Notes: generated by a model from the letters alone, not told the origin. Counted from the stretch's first letter, positions 17,690 to 27,189 are shown. The stretch is 64,000 nucleotides of DNA from Stutzerimonas stutzeri (GCF_024448895.1 NZ_JAMOIC010000001.1:124001-188000), one strand, 5' to 3'. Numbers and translations: made by a program.

Positions 17690-17708
17690 CCCTAGCTCCA
17701 AATGGATT

Positions 17709-18563
17709 TCACGACTCGAATTTCACAAGCAAAGTGAGAGAGTACTCCTCATTTCGAGTCGCAACGTTCTTATACTCAGCGGACACACCAAATTTACTTG
17801 GCAAATTTAGCTTCCCGACAACCCCAAGGGTACTTTTGGTCTCGTTCGAAAGACTAAGTGTAACCCTCTGCTCACGAATCGGATTGGTCGAATCAGCTCG
17901 CTGCTCAATAAGACTCCGCATGATACGATCGCCCAGAAGGTTCTTACTCCTTAGAAATCGTTCTGCAGCATCTATATCAGCCTCACGCCCGTCCATTGTT
18001 GTGGTGACAATAAACTTACGCGTAAGGCTTTGGTCAGCAGTTGCAGTAATCTTAACGTCACCTTTAACAGGACCAATATTACCTTTAGCTCCGTAAATAG
18101 AAGACTCACCTTCTCGCTTTATCTCAACCTGCTCTGTCTCGACAAAGGTCGCGCCCAACAGTTGGCACAATCTTGAGAAATGGTGAACCTTCTCAATCGC
18201 AAAAACCTCAGCGGCTCGCTCAAGCTCGACATATGAATCTTTCTCATATGGACTCTGAACCAGAACTGCTCCTGGTCGCACCAGATCTGAATAAACGATA
18301 TTCTCTAATGCTTTAGACTGGCCTAAATAATCCTCGCTTGGCGGATACTCAAGTACGAATGCCTCGTCATCATAAAGAAACTCTCGACCTTCAAAGGTTG
18401 GGTCATTTCTAACAAGGCGGATATCATTTTTCTTCAAAACCACTATCGCACGACGCGCACCATGAAAAGCAGGAAATTCACTTTCACTCATTTCTCTCAA
18501 CCCTTTAAAATAATCATCATCAACTAGTGGAGCCGCAGTGGTTACAGGAATGGAAAGAGGCAT
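17709..18563 (-). CDS. Unknown protein of BREX-embedded GTPase cassette (third gene)
   Basis: A 284-residue protein I do not recognise. It appears soluble, mixed alpha/beta, with no signal peptide or membrane segment. The middle has alternating short strands (GAKGNIGPVKGDVKITATAD) and the end reads as amphipathic beta strands (VGKLNLPSKFGVSAEYKNV, then SLTLLVKFES), a pattern seen in beta-rich or pore-like proteins, though I cannot assign it to one. The ATG at 18563 has poor ribosome-site sequence and lies inside the end of the preceding gene (22-nt overlap), so translation probably depends on the upstream gene by coupling or frameshifting. The A10 run just upstream is described separately. 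The GTPase next door suggests a regulated effector. Confidence 0.7.
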   Translation of the reverse strand: MPLSIPVTTAAPLVDDDYFKGLREMSESEFPAFHGARRAIVVLKKNDIRLVRNDPTFEGREFLYDDEAFVLEYPPSEDYLGQSKALENIVYSDLVRPGAVLVQSPYEKDSYVELERAAEVFAIEKVHHFSRLCQLLGATFVETEQVEIKREGESSIYGAKGNIGPVKGDVKITATADQSLTRKFIVTTTMDGREADIDAAERFLRSKNLLGDRIMRSLIEQRADSTNPIREQRVTLSLSNETKSTLGVVGKLNLPSKFGVSAEYKNVATRNEEYSLTLLVKFES

Positions 18564-18976
18564 CCCATGGGTCGCTTTTTTTTTTGCTCTTCAGTTAAAG
18601 CCTGACTGACGACATCTAAGTACGCAGAACTTATAGTGCGATCTATAGAATGAGAGATTTTTGTTAACTGCCGAACCACATCTGCAATCTGATCAGCTCC
18701 TGCCAGATCTATACAAACGGATATCGGAGCGAGACGACCAGCAGCATCTAGCTCTTCTGAAACAATCTCAATCACGCACAAAGGGCCACTACAGAACAGT
18801 TCAACGCCTTCAGACTCAAAGACTTTGTCACCTTCACTGGTCACAGTTGATATTAAGTTAGATGCTTGCTGTCGCTCTGCAGCTGCTCTACTCGGGAGAT
18901 GCCGCCCCTCCATGAACACGTGATCATCCGAGTGATTATCTAGTGCCTGAGCGAATACCGCCAAAACCTTAGGCAT
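18542..18976 (-). CDS. Unknown protein of BREX-embedded GTPase cassette (second gene)
   Basis: A 144-residue soluble protein of unknown family. The first 45 residues are helical and charged; the centre has a beta segment with two cysteines (VELFCSGPLCVIEIVS) and the end is helical, finishing in a lysine run encoded by ten A residues. I chose the ATG at 18976, which overlaps the end of the GTPase gene by 8 nt; the frame is open to a TTG at 18991. The tight overlaps on both sides make it part of one translational unit with the GTPase and the 284-residue protein. It could be an adaptor, or the N-terminal domain of a larger protein if the A10 run is slipped through. Confidence 0.65.
   Translation of the reverse strand: MPKVLAVFAQALDNHSDDHVFMEGRHLPSRAAAERQQASNLISTVTSEGDKVFESEGVELFCSGPLCVIEIVSEELDAAGRLAPISVCIDLAGADQIADVVRQLTKISHSIDRTISSAYLDVVSQALTEEQKKKRPMGCLFPFL
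18576..18585 (-). promoter_or_regulatory. A10 run at gene junction (possible slippage site)
   Basis: Ten consecutive A residues on the coding strand encode the lysines near the end of the 144-residue protein. The frame of the downstream 284-residue protein is -1 relative to it. It is open through the run, with a TGA just before it. One extra A in the transcript, or a -1 ribosomal shift here, would read from the lysine run through ATHG straight into the 284-residue protein. This is seen in the sequence; use as a programmed site is inference, and a homopolymer sequencing error is the plain alternative. Confidence 0.4.
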
Positions 18977-19634
18977 CGTGCATCCAGCCAATAATTTTAA
19001 TCACCAAATCATCAGTATTTGACTGATTATTTAAGCCGCCCAGATATAGGCTTGGCATGGTCTTGAAGCTACTAAAGCAACGCTGAAGCTTACCGACAAA
19101 TCGATCATGGAAATCTCCTTGCTCATTCTCCTTGAGCATAACGAATCCTTTATCTAGGTCCATGTGAGTAGCAACAACTAGCAGTCGTGGTTTGCTTTTA
19201 TGTTTTTCCTGCCACTCATTTATCAATTTGAGGTCATATTCTACTCGCCCCACATCCATTTCATGGGCTTTAATCAAATAGATAACAAAATCTGATGCAT
19301 CATGCAGCTCTTTCCACTGCTGTATGGCTGCTTCACCACCAGGAAGGTCCTTAGTTTCTTTCAGGTCAAGCTGCAAATCTTTTAACTTTAAACGATTGGC
19401 AGCAACACGCTTTGCTGATGTCGTTTGAGCGTTGCCTTTGGGCAACTCGCCTTTAGACAAGAAAGTTAACAGAGTGGTTTTACCCGATCCTCTTGCCCCA
19501 AGAACAGTGACTTTCTTGCCCCTCAGAGCAATCACTAATGAGTCCCAGGCTGCAACGACTTTGTCGCGTTTAACCCAGCCCCAAACTCCGACTGCGAGTC
19601 CACCCACTGCTGCCGCTACTATTTGCCAAGCCAT
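18969..19634 (-). CDS. Membrane-anchored small GTPase (BREX-embedded cassette, first gene)
   Basis: A 221-residue protein with a strong ribosome site (AAGGAG, seven bases before ATG). An N-terminal hydrophobic segment (IVAAAVGGLAVGVWGW, residues 5-20) suggests a membrane anchor. The GTPase domain follows: G1 GARGSGKT (residues 46-53), a G3-like DLPGG (in place of DxxG), and G4 THMD (in place of NKxD). The G4 variant resembles that of Arf/Ras-like bacterial GTPases found beside signalling or defence genes. It begins 35 bases after pglX and overlaps the next gene by 8 nt. Inserted between pglX and the BrxU-like gene, it is not part of the standard BREX set. Its likely role is a nucleotide-dependent switch or sensor for the two unknown proteins that follow. 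Confidence 0.8.
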   Translation of the reverse strand: MAWQIVAAAVGGLAVGVWGWVKRDKVVAAWDSLVIALRGKKVTVLGARGSGKTTLLTFLSKGELPKGNAQTTSAKRVAANRLKLKDLQLDLKETKDLPGGEAAIQQWKELHDASDFVIYLIKAHEMDVGRVEYDLKLINEWQEKHKSKPRLLVVATHMDLDKGFVMLKENEQGDFHDRFVGKLQRCFSSFKTMPSLYLGGLNNQSNTDDLVIKIIGWMHDA

Positions 19635-19669
19635 GAAAACTCCTTTTTAAATATTAATACTCAAAGCTT

Positions 19670-22600
19670 CTATCGTTTAGCCAATTTTTTCTCGGCCAAG
19701 GACAGGTGATGGTCGTTGATGCGGGCGCCTTCTTTTTCGCCGTACTCAAGGCCCAGGGTGTACCAGGGGGCACTGGGGACGTCGTTGCCGCGGTCTTTTT
19801 TCCACTCGATGTTGAGCTTGGGCTTTTTGTTGTGGCGCAGAACTTCGGCGGTCATAAAGGGGCGGATGTTGAGGCGCACACCGTCGTTGAGGTCAGGATT
19901 CCAGCCAATTGGCTGCTGCTCCAGTGGCTTCCACCGTACGAAGATGTCGTAAGGAGCTTCGCCTTCAAGGATACGAACCAAGCGGGCTTTTAGATCTTGT
20001 GCTGCAGCCAGGCGGGTATCGGCGCCGTCTACCTTCTCACTAGCAGCGCGCTGCTGGTTGCTGATCCAGGTATCAAGGTAGGTATAGATCAGCCGCTCCA
20101 GGTTGTTGCGGTCGAGCTTATGATAGTTGACCAGGGCGCTAAAGCCGTCTTTGAGGCCATCCCAGACTTGCCAGATAAAGGGACTATGAAGAAACAATCT
20201 ACAGTGCTGCTCGAAGAACTTGTCACGCAGCCACGCATCCAGACTTTTCGCTCCGACCTGCTCCAAAAGCTGATTGCGACACTGCGGCGTCCAATTCACA
20301 CCAAATGCCGCATGCAGCAGGAGCTCAAGTCGCTCAGCAGCGGCTTTCTCACCGCGCAGCGGTGACAAGCAAACAATACCGTCATCGTCAGCCAGGAGAT
20401 TCAACTCAGCACTGCGTTTGATAAAGACTCGGGCCTCATCGGAGAGTGCCATCGCGGCATCCGACTCAGCGGGCCACTGATAGCCAAGCAAGCGAGCAAC
20501 TGCTACATGCAGCGGTTCACTAGCAGGCTCAGGGTGGCCATGGAAGACCCATTGGATGGGATCGTTTGAATACGGTTTGGGCAGGCCGTCGGGGTAAAGC
20601 CTACCTGCGACCTCCCGCCAATACGAAGCATCAAATGGAACTTTTAGAAAAGTTGCATTAGTTACGTTAACTTTTTGATCAATACGACGGACTGAATCAT
20701 AAAAATCACTTGATGAACAAAAAGCATATACGGCAGCCAGGTCATTTTCATCCTTCGGCACCAAAGCTGAAACATTGCTATCAAAGGCATAGCCAGCATA
20801 ACGAGCAACAGGGAGGCTACTCATCTGACTGACGGCCACTCCAGGCCTTCCCCAAACATCAACACCACGCCGCCAAGACCCACCCAATCGCCCATCCAAA
20901 CTTTTAATATACTCTAAGTAGTCTCCACGCCCCTTACACCAACGCACTGCCTGAGTTAAACCTTGATCGACGCCTTTGCCATTTGAAGTGCTTTGCTGGA
21001 GCTCCCAATCATTGCCCCTGTCTATTACTTCCCAAAATCGCCTACCCCACCGAGGATAGTCACCCGTGTTAATACCAGCCAATGCCATTGCAAAGTTCTG
21101 AAGAAGACTGCTCTCCGATGCTGCAAGCAAGGAAACACGAGCATCAGGATTTTTAAGCTGCAGATTCTGCTTCACGGCTAGTATCTCGGCTATTTCTAAG
21201 CATTTCGCTTTCTCCTCTGCCGACTTGAGCGAGCTAACATCAACCCCCCTTAAAACGGAATCGCCATCTGGTACCAGCTTGACTAAAGTAAGTAGCTGTA
21301 CATTAAAATCCCACATTGGTGTTTGAAATCCCTTTGCCCCAAGCAAGGACAAAAGGCTCCAACGCACAGTCTTAAGCAGGTTCTCACGCTGTTTTTTATA
21401 GCTCCCAAGGAACAGCCAATTTTGAGGCATGACTATCTGCACCGCCCCGTTGACTGAAGCCAGTTCTAAGCAGCGTTCAAGAAACACATTAGCCAGATCG
21501 TTCTTGGCGAGTTCATAGTTGCTTTCACAGAACGCCCTAAGAGTCTCGCACTGCTTACCACGTGCTAAATAGGGTACGTTAGTAATCACTAATTGATAGC
21601 GATGCCCGAGTAACTCTGCAGCTCTAGCCAACCCTTGAGCTGCAATAGCCGCCTCTTTCAGGTCGCCCTCACCTACGTCTCCGACTGAAAGCGCCTTGCT
21701 CAGAAGAGGCTGCACTTGGCTCCAATCAGCCGTAAGCAAGTCACCTTTCAGACTGCGAGTAGGATCAATCAGAGAGCCGAGAATCGGCGCATCACGGAAG
21801 GTGTCGTAAAGGCGTGCCATGCCGGCTTTGAGCTCAGGGTTATCGCCGGCCAATGCCAGCCACTGCTCACGCGGCGTCTGAATCCGCTGTCCCACACAAG
21901 CGATATTGAGCGTCGGCAGATTGCGGTACCCCCCGGCACCTGGATAACGCCAAGCTTCTAGAGCCACCGCAAATGCTGCCAGCTCGACACAACGCTGATC
22001 CAGCTCCAAACCATGGAGGTTCTGGCTGATAACCGCATCAATGGCTTGATCTGCTGACAGGCCTTCGGCAGCTATACGCATCGGCACCAGCATCAACAAG
22101 GTGGCTACGAGGAAATGGCCCGAGCCGCAGCACGGATCCAGCATCTTGAATTGCGTCAGGTTTTGCGGCCAACCGTCGAAAGTGCCTGCGGCGGGCACCT
22201 GTGCATCTGCGGTCGAATCATCTTCGGCAGATGCCGGCACCGTGCGCAGGTAGGTGAGTGGCAGCAGATCACGGTGATGCGGGTAGTGGGTCACCCACCA
22301 GGCCCCCAGGCTGTTATCCAGCAGGAACTGCACCATGTAGGGCTCGGTGAACAGCTGGGTTACAGGCGACAACTCGTCGGCACCGATCTTCACGCCCGAG
22401 GCGTTCACTTCATCCTTTTTCTTGGCCTGCCAGTATTGGTAGACCCAGCCCAAGCTATCGGCCGCCTGGAAGGTGGCTTTGTCCAGGTCGGCAATCAGCT
22501 TTTCCAACGCACGTACGTGGTTAAAGGCCAGGGGCACCGCCAACGCGGGTGAGTCGGCACGAAAAACTTGGGGCAGCATGCGTGATGCCAGCTTGCCGGC

Positions 22601-22996
22601 CAGCTCCCAGCCATTGGCGCAACCTTCATCCGCCGCCAGCTCCTGGCACTCTTCCAGGGTAAGTGCGGTATGCGGGTCATACATCAGCAGATGGTTCTGC
22701 TCCAGGAAGCGCGCGAACAGCATGCGGTGCCAATGCTCGTAGGCAATCTCCACACAAAGGCGCTGAGTTTCCTGCTGGCCGGTACGGGCATCTCGCAGAT
22801 CCCCCAGCTGGCGACCATGGGCACGTAGTCGGTTGCGCAGCGCCCGCTGCTCGTCATCCAGGTAACTGGCCGGGCTAGCATCGCCAACGCTGAGTCGGGT
22901 GAGCGCCTCTTGCGCGGCCTGCTCGGCGATATCGCGCGCCTTGATGACGGTGGTTTCCAGTTGCTTGCGAAGCTTTTTGTCGAGGAACTCGCGCAT
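19670..22996 (-). CDS. pglX: BREX type 1 adenine-specific DNA methyltransferase PglX
   Basis: A 1108-residue methyltransferase, close to the usual length of about 1200. S-adenosylmethionine-binding motif I is DPCCGSGHFLVATL (near residue 290) and the catalytic motif is TNVPYLARGKQ, the NVPY form of the NPPY motif seen in BREX PglX. Predicted role: N6-adenine methylation of the host BREX site, marking self DNA. The C-terminal half should hold the target recognition region. AAGGA precedes the ATG. It is separated from brxC by 160 bases holding a strong hairpin, the only real gap among the upstream BREX genes, so its dose may be set separately. Confidence 0.93.
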   Translation of the reverse strand: MREFLDKKLRKQLETTVIKARDIAEQAAQEALTRLSVGDASPASYLDDEQRALRNRLRAHGRQLGDLRDARTGQQETQRLCVEIAYEHWHRMLFARFLEQNHLLMYDPHTALTLEECQELAADEGCANGWELAGKLASRMLPQVFRADSPALAVPLAFNHVRALEKLIADLDKATFQAADSLGWVYQYWQAKKKDEVNASGVKIGADELSPVTQLFTEPYMVQFLLDNSLGAWWVTHYPHHRDLLPLTYLRTVPASAEDDSTADAQVPAAGTFDGWPQNLTQFKMLDPCCGSGHFLVATLLMLVPMRIAAEGLSADQAIDAVISQNLHGLELDQRCVELAAFAVALEAWRYPGAGGYRNLPTLNIACVGQRIQTPREQWLALAGDNPELKAGMARLYDTFRDAPILGSLIDPTRSLKGDLLTADWSQVQPLLSKALSVGDVGEGDLKEAAIAAQGLARAAELLGHRYQLVITNVPYLARGKQCETLRAFCESNYELAKNDLANVFLERCLELASVNGAVQIVMPQNWLFLGSYKKQRENLLKTVRWSLLSLLGAKGFQTPMWDFNVQLLTLVKLVPDGDSVLRGVDVSSLKSAEEKAKCLEIAEILAVKQNLQLKNPDARVSLLAASESSLLQNFAMALAGINTGDYPRWGRRFWEVIDRGNDWELQQSTSNGKGVDQGLTQAVRWCKGRGDYLEYIKSLDGRLGGSWRRGVDVWGRPGVAVSQMSSLPVARYAGYAFDSNVSALVPKDENDLAAVYAFCSSSDFYDSVRRIDQKVNVTNATFLKVPFDASYWREVAGRLYPDGLPKPYSNDPIQWVFHGHPEPASEPLHVAVARLLGYQWPAESDAAMALSDEARVFIKRSAELNLLADDDGIVCLSPLRGEKAAAERLELLLHAAFGVNWTPQCRNQLLEQVGAKSLDAWLRDKFFEQHCRLFLHSPFIWQVWDGLKDGFSALVNYHKLDRNNLERLIYTYLDTWISNQQRAASEKVDGADTRLAAAQDLKARLVRILEGEAPYDIFVRWKPLEQQPIGWNPDLNDGVRLNIRPFMTAEVLRHNKKPKLNIEWKKDRGNDVPSAPWYTLGLEYGEKEGARINDHHLSLAEKKLAKR

Positions 22997-23096
22997 GGGT
23001 ACGTCCTTGCCACAGCCAGTGCTGGGGTATTCAGTCGGCCTGCCCTACCAACCAGCAAGCCAAGTAATCATTTATTCGACTTTATTGACACCGCTT

Positions 23097-23130
23097 GGGT
23101 GGGTTAGGCCGCGCTGCGGCTAACCCACCC
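23097..23130. repeat. Hairpin between brxC and pglX
   Basis: An 11-bp inverted repeat (GGGTGGGTTAG and CTAACCCACCC) surrounds an inner CCGC/GCGG stem with one unpaired G, giving a hairpin of about 15 bp. There is no T-run on either side. It resembles REP-type palindromes dispersed in Pseudomonas genomes. Placed inside the BREX operon, it could slow 3' decay of the upstream message or partly attenuate pglX. Confidence 0.7.
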
Positions 23131-23156
23131 TACAGGCCACTATGCTGCGGGTGTAA

Positions 23157-26100
23157 TCAGACCATCACGGGGCCTTCCGCCAGCTTGGCCAGCAGCTGAG
23201 CCTCGATTTCCGTCAACCATTGGCGTAGCTGCGCTTCGTTTTCGAAGGTGCGCTTGGGCAAGCTGACATGCTGAACCTTGGGTTGCAGCAGCTTGACCGC
23301 TTCCTGGCGGGCGCTTTCAAACTTGGCAGCCAGGCTATCTTTGCGATCAGTCCATTGTTCCAGGCTGGTGGTTTCCAGACTATCGATGACTTCTTCGCGG
23401 CTGCCGAGGTGAAGTCCTTCAGGCACAATCAGGCCGCGGCGAGTAAGCAGCTCACTCTGCTGAGCAGCGGAGAGCTGCTGCCAGTGACTATCAGCCGCCA
23501 GCTCTGCCTGACGCTTTTGGTATTCGGTTTGGAAGGCGCGGAAGTGGTGGTTGATCGCCTCACGCAACTGGCTGACAGTGGTGCTGATCAGGCTCTCGAG
23601 CGGATTGGGCTCGGCCAATAGGCTGCGATTGCTCTTGATGGCATCCACTTCGCCACTGAGCTTCTCACCGAAGGCCAGCCCCTTGCTGAGCCGCAGTAGG
23701 GCTTGCAGCAGGTCCCAATCACTGCGGCGAGAACGCAGCTGCTCGCCCAGGCTGCGCCAGGTGTCAAGCAGCGGCTTGATGGCATCCTTGTTATCCAGCA
23801 CCAACTTGAGCTGGGTATTGCCACTTTCCTTGGCGATATCATCAATCAAGCTGGCGTCCGGACGCGCAGGCGCCGGCGCCTCACCGCCTGCCGCATGGTG
23901 CAGCTCGCGAGCCAGGTTGATCAGTGCAGGCAAACGGGCCTGCTCTTCACCAGGCGGACAGTCGATACCCAATGAGCTGATCAGGCCACGAATCTTGATC
24001 AGATCCACAGGGCGAATTGTCACCGTCTCCGGACGGAAGGTGCTCTGGGTGAGTTTCTGACGTTCCAGGCTTTGTGCCGTCAGCGCATTACCGCTGGCAT
24101 CGGTCGCACGCAGTACACCTGCTGCAACCAGGGCGAACAACGCACCATCGATAGTGTCCTGCTGCCAGCCGTAGGGGGCTGCAGCAAACTGATCGCGGAT
24201 CTCGTTGCCTTTCTTGGAGGGGCCGATGTAACGCAGGAGCGAGGCACATACCGGGTGCTTTTCGGTATCGCCACTGAAACCCACAGCTTCCAGGGCGTTC
24301 TGACCACCGTCTTTACGGGCACGGTCGTAGACCTTGGCCCAATGCGGACTGTCGGCCATATCGAATTCGCGGTACAGGCGTACCACGGAAGCTTGAGCGG
24401 CAGTTTGAATGCGCTCGGCAATACTATTGCCGTCGACTTCCGCACCGCCGGCTTGCAGCACTTGCACACCCGAAAGGATTTCCTTAAGAAGCTGGTCGAC
24501 CTGCTTCTGTGCATCGCGCTGACGGGTTTCCATGGCCTTACGAGCATCATTGCCCGCTTCGGTATTGGGCATGCCGCGCAGGCTCAGGGTCGCATCAGCG
24601 GCTTCCTGGTGGATGATGGCGTTGTTCAACTCGGAACGGTTTCGCGCCAGGATATAGAGGTAAAGCGTCGGCAGATCCGGGTTGGCTTTACGCGCCTCAG
24701 CCAGAAAGGATGATTCGTTCAGGCTCCAGCCATCCTGTACCCAGAGGTAGATTTTCTGGTTGGCATCTTTGGGCACTTCTGCATCGAAGCAGGCGATTAC
24801 CTGGCGGTTTTCTTTGCACACGCCTTGGGTTACACGGACCTTGGCCAGTTCGGACTTGATCTGCTTGTGCAGCAGGTCGATCCGGAAGTTCTCAACACGC
24901 TGCATGTTGCCGCGCAGGTCGGCCTCCTGCTGGCGGAAGGTGTCGTACCACTGGGCGCTTTCTTGGGTTTGTAGGCGGTACTCGACACCGGCACTGGTCT
25001 CCATGGCCATCAGTTGACCATTCTTGGCCATGGCCTCCAGTTGAACGGGGATGCGCGCGCGCAGCTCGTCTTTGCCCTGGTTGAGGTTGTCTATCAGAAG
25101 GTCGGCCAGCATGTCGGCGGTGGCGCGTACACCACAGTCGGCAATCGAGTCTGTCGGCAGCTTGCCAATTAGCAGAATCAGCGAGAGCAGACGCGACTGC
25201 AGTTGCTGGTCGTCATTACCAGCGGACAGCTCGGCAATGCGCTCGTAGTCCTCCTTAGAGATGACGCCGGTCTGCAACAGATTGGGCGCGATCTGCTGGT
25301 AGATAAAGTCGCCGGGGACGATATTGCCTAACTCTTTTTCGGCCGTGGCCTTGGCGGCCTCATGGATGACTTTGAGCTGGTTACGCAGCTGCGAAACAGT
25401 GCCGGTGGTATCGACAATACGCAGCACCTTCTCCCAGAAGCGGCGACGCACAGGCAATAGCGGGTAGTCGGCCAGCATAACCTTCTCGTCATCTTGGTGA
25501 TACTCCACCTTGGTGCCCCGCAGATGACGAGAGATTTCGCCCAGGTGCTTGGTCAGAAGCGCCTGCAGCCCGGCACGAGCGCTCTCGACCTTCTGCAGAA
25601 TGACCTTACGAATGACCGACTCCACATCGGTGTCGCTAAGCATGATAGGAATCTGGAAACGGCCCATCAGGCGCATCAAATTTGGCATACCGGACAGCGC
25701 ATTCTGGCCGGTCGCAATGAACAACAGACGATTACCGAAAGCCGAGTGTTTACAGCAGGTCTCAACGACCTCCTGGATCATGTGTGCACGGTCTACATCG
25801 TTACCCACGTATTGCTGGACTTCGTCGAGCACGACCAGAGTTAGCGGGAACTGGCCGTCACGGTCCAGAGCATCTGCAATGGCCTGAACCATTTGATCGT
25901 TGGTCACATCGGTGACTGTCGGGAATTGACCTTTGAGCAGTTGATGCACGCCCTGAGCGTCATTGGCCATATCTGGGTAGGCCGCGAGCAAGGCATTAGC
26001 AATTAATGGCGAGACGTACAGCTTGCTCAGCTCACGCTCCCAGGGTTTGCCGGCATCTGCTACTGTCTGTTTAACGGCATCGAAGTAGCCTTGCTCTTTC

Positions 26101-26621
26101 AGCCAGAGGACAAAACGAGCCTGGTGGTACTGCTCCGGCAGGCCCGCCGACTTGAAGATGATGCCCAACAGTGCGAGGCGCACATTGTTGTTCGCACCAG
26201 CACCGAGCGTGCCGGATGCAGCATGCAGGCCTCCATAGCGACGCGACTGAATGCTCAGCTCTTTGAATGCGTCTGCAACGTTCTGCGGCAGGTTGGCAAT
26301 ATGGCGCGCAGTAAGGCCGTCCGGGAAAGCCTGGTCGACCCACAGGGTGCGCAGCATCTTGGCCATGTGCGACTTACCCGAACCGAAGAAGCCGCTGATC
26401 CATACACCCGGCTGCTCATGATTGCTGCCCAGGTTGCGCAGGTAGGTGGACAGGATCTTGTCCATACCAGCCTGGTACTCACCTTCACAGACGAACGTCT
26501 TGAGCTCATAACGAAGGGTGTTGAGCGCCTGCTCGGACAGATCGTCCTTCACTTCGGCGACCCCGTTGTTGGCCAGGCGGTTTTCCAGCGGATCGTTCAG
26601 GTAGATTTCGCGGTTAAGCAT
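23157..26621 (-). CDS. brxC: BREX P-loop ATPase BrxC
   Basis: A 1154-residue protein of the BrxC/PglY family. The P-loop is GFFGSGKS (residues 77-84, preceded by GVWIS) and Walker B is LVVLDEVQQYVG (near residue 255); the rest is long and helix-rich, as in other BrxC proteins. BrxC is needed for both phage restriction and PglX-dependent methylation in known systems and probably works as a large ATP-driven assembly with BrxB, PglX and PglZ. The ATG is preceded by AGGGA and lies 22 bases after brxB. Confidence 0.92.
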   Translation of the reverse strand: MLNREIYLNDPLENRLANNGVAEVKDDLSEQALNTLRYELKTFVCEGEYQAGMDKILSTYLRNLGSNHEQPGVWISGFFGSGKSHMAKMLRTLWVDQAFPDGLTARHIANLPQNVADAFKELSIQSRRYGGLHAASGTLGAGANNNVRLALLGIIFKSAGLPEQYHQARFVLWLKEQGYFDAVKQTVADAGKPWERELSKLYVSPLIANALLAAYPDMANDAQGVHQLLKGQFPTVTDVTNDQMVQAIADALDRDGQFPLTLVVLDEVQQYVGNDVDRAHMIQEVVETCCKHSAFGNRLLFIATGQNALSGMPNLMRLMGRFQIPIMLSDTDVESVIRKVILQKVESARAGLQALLTKHLGEISRHLRGTKVEYHQDDEKVMLADYPLLPVRRRFWEKVLRIVDTTGTVSQLRNQLKVIHEAAKATAEKELGNIVPGDFIYQQIAPNLLQTGVISKEDYERIAELSAGNDDQQLQSRLLSLILLIGKLPTDSIADCGVRATADMLADLLIDNLNQGKDELRARIPVQLEAMAKNGQLMAMETSAGVEYRLQTQESAQWYDTFRQQEADLRGNMQRVENFRIDLLHKQIKSELAKVRVTQGVCKENRQVIACFDAEVPKDANQKIYLWVQDGWSLNESSFLAEARKANPDLPTLYLYILARNRSELNNAIIHQEAADATLSLRGMPNTEAGNDARKAMETRQRDAQKQVDQLLKEILSGVQVLQAGGAEVDGNSIAERIQTAAQASVVRLYREFDMADSPHWAKVYDRARKDGGQNALEAVGFSGDTEKHPVCASLLRYIGPSKKGNEIRDQFAAAPYGWQQDTIDGALFALVAAGVLRATDASGNALTAQSLERQKLTQSTFRPETVTIRPVDLIKIRGLISSLGIDCPPGEEQARLPALINLARELHHAAGGEAPAPARPDASLIDDIAKESGNTQLKLVLDNKDAIKPLLDTWRSLGEQLRSRRSDWDLLQALLRLSKGLAFGEKLSGEVDAIKSNRSLLAEPNPLESLISTTVSQLREAINHHFRAFQTEYQKRQAELAADSHWQQLSAAQQSELLTRRGLIVPEGLHLGSREEVIDSLETTSLEQWTDRKDSLAAKFESARQEAVKLLQPKVQHVSLPKRTFENEAQLRQWLTEIEAQLLAKLAEGPVMV

Positions 26622-26643
26622 TTCAGTCCCTTAAGCAAAACAG

Positions 26644-27189
26644 TCAGTTGTCAGCCGTCAACGGCGTGGCGTGGTAACCCCAGCCGTCACGGGCGTCCAA
26701 TAAGCGATAGGTGTTGTCGATGTACTCGCCAGGAAAGAGCACCAGCATCCTACCGGGCACATGTGCAGAGAGCGCTTTGACGAAGCCCGCGACTGAGCCG
26801 AAACCAAACAAGGCACCGCTGCCAATCAGCGCTACGAGGGTGTTCTCGTTAGCTTGGTCACCCAGCTGCTGCTCCAGTCGATCTAGAAGGTCCTGAATGA
26901 AATCGGGGTAGTTACCGATCAGATCGCTGGGGTCAGTGAAATAGGCATCCCGGTACTCTTCTGCAGCCATCCACTCGGGAAATGCATTGGTGATATCCAG
27001 CGCCAGCCAGGGGTGGCCTGCGCCTTCCGTGGCCACTTTGAATTCTTCGATTCGCGCACGCAGCTTGAGCTCGTCTTCCTTGTGATAAACGGCAAATAGA
27101 ACGCGCTGCTCATCTGCCAGCCCCGCTTGCCAAGGCAGGCCGATATGGCGAGCGTAGTTTTTGATGAGCTTATTGAGGCGACTACTCAT
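26644..27189 (-). CDS. brxB: BREX protein BrxB (DUF1788)
   Basis: A 181-residue protein of the DUF1788/BrxB family, recognised by its start (SSRLNKLIKNYARHIGLPW), the central PSDLIGNYPDFIQDLLDRLE and the end motif VLFPGEY followed by YRLLDARDGWGYHATP. I chose the ATG at 27189, which overlaps the brxA stop by 8 nt; the frame is open to 27249 within brxA. BrxB has no known catalytic motif and acts as a partner of the other BREX proteins. Confidence 0.9.
   Translation of the reverse strand: MSSRLNKLIKNYARHIGLPWQAGLADEQRVLFAVYHKEDELKLRARIEEFKVATEGAGHPWLALDITNAFPEWMAAEEYRDAYFTDPSDLIGNYPDFIQDLLDRLEQQLGDQANENTLVALIGSGALFGFGSVAGFVKALSAHVPGRMLVLFPGEYIDNTYRLLDARDGWGYHATPLTADN

Noticed and set aside
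24072-24713. 213-codon plus-strand frame opposite brxC
   Set aside because: Antisense shadow of a conserved BREX gene.
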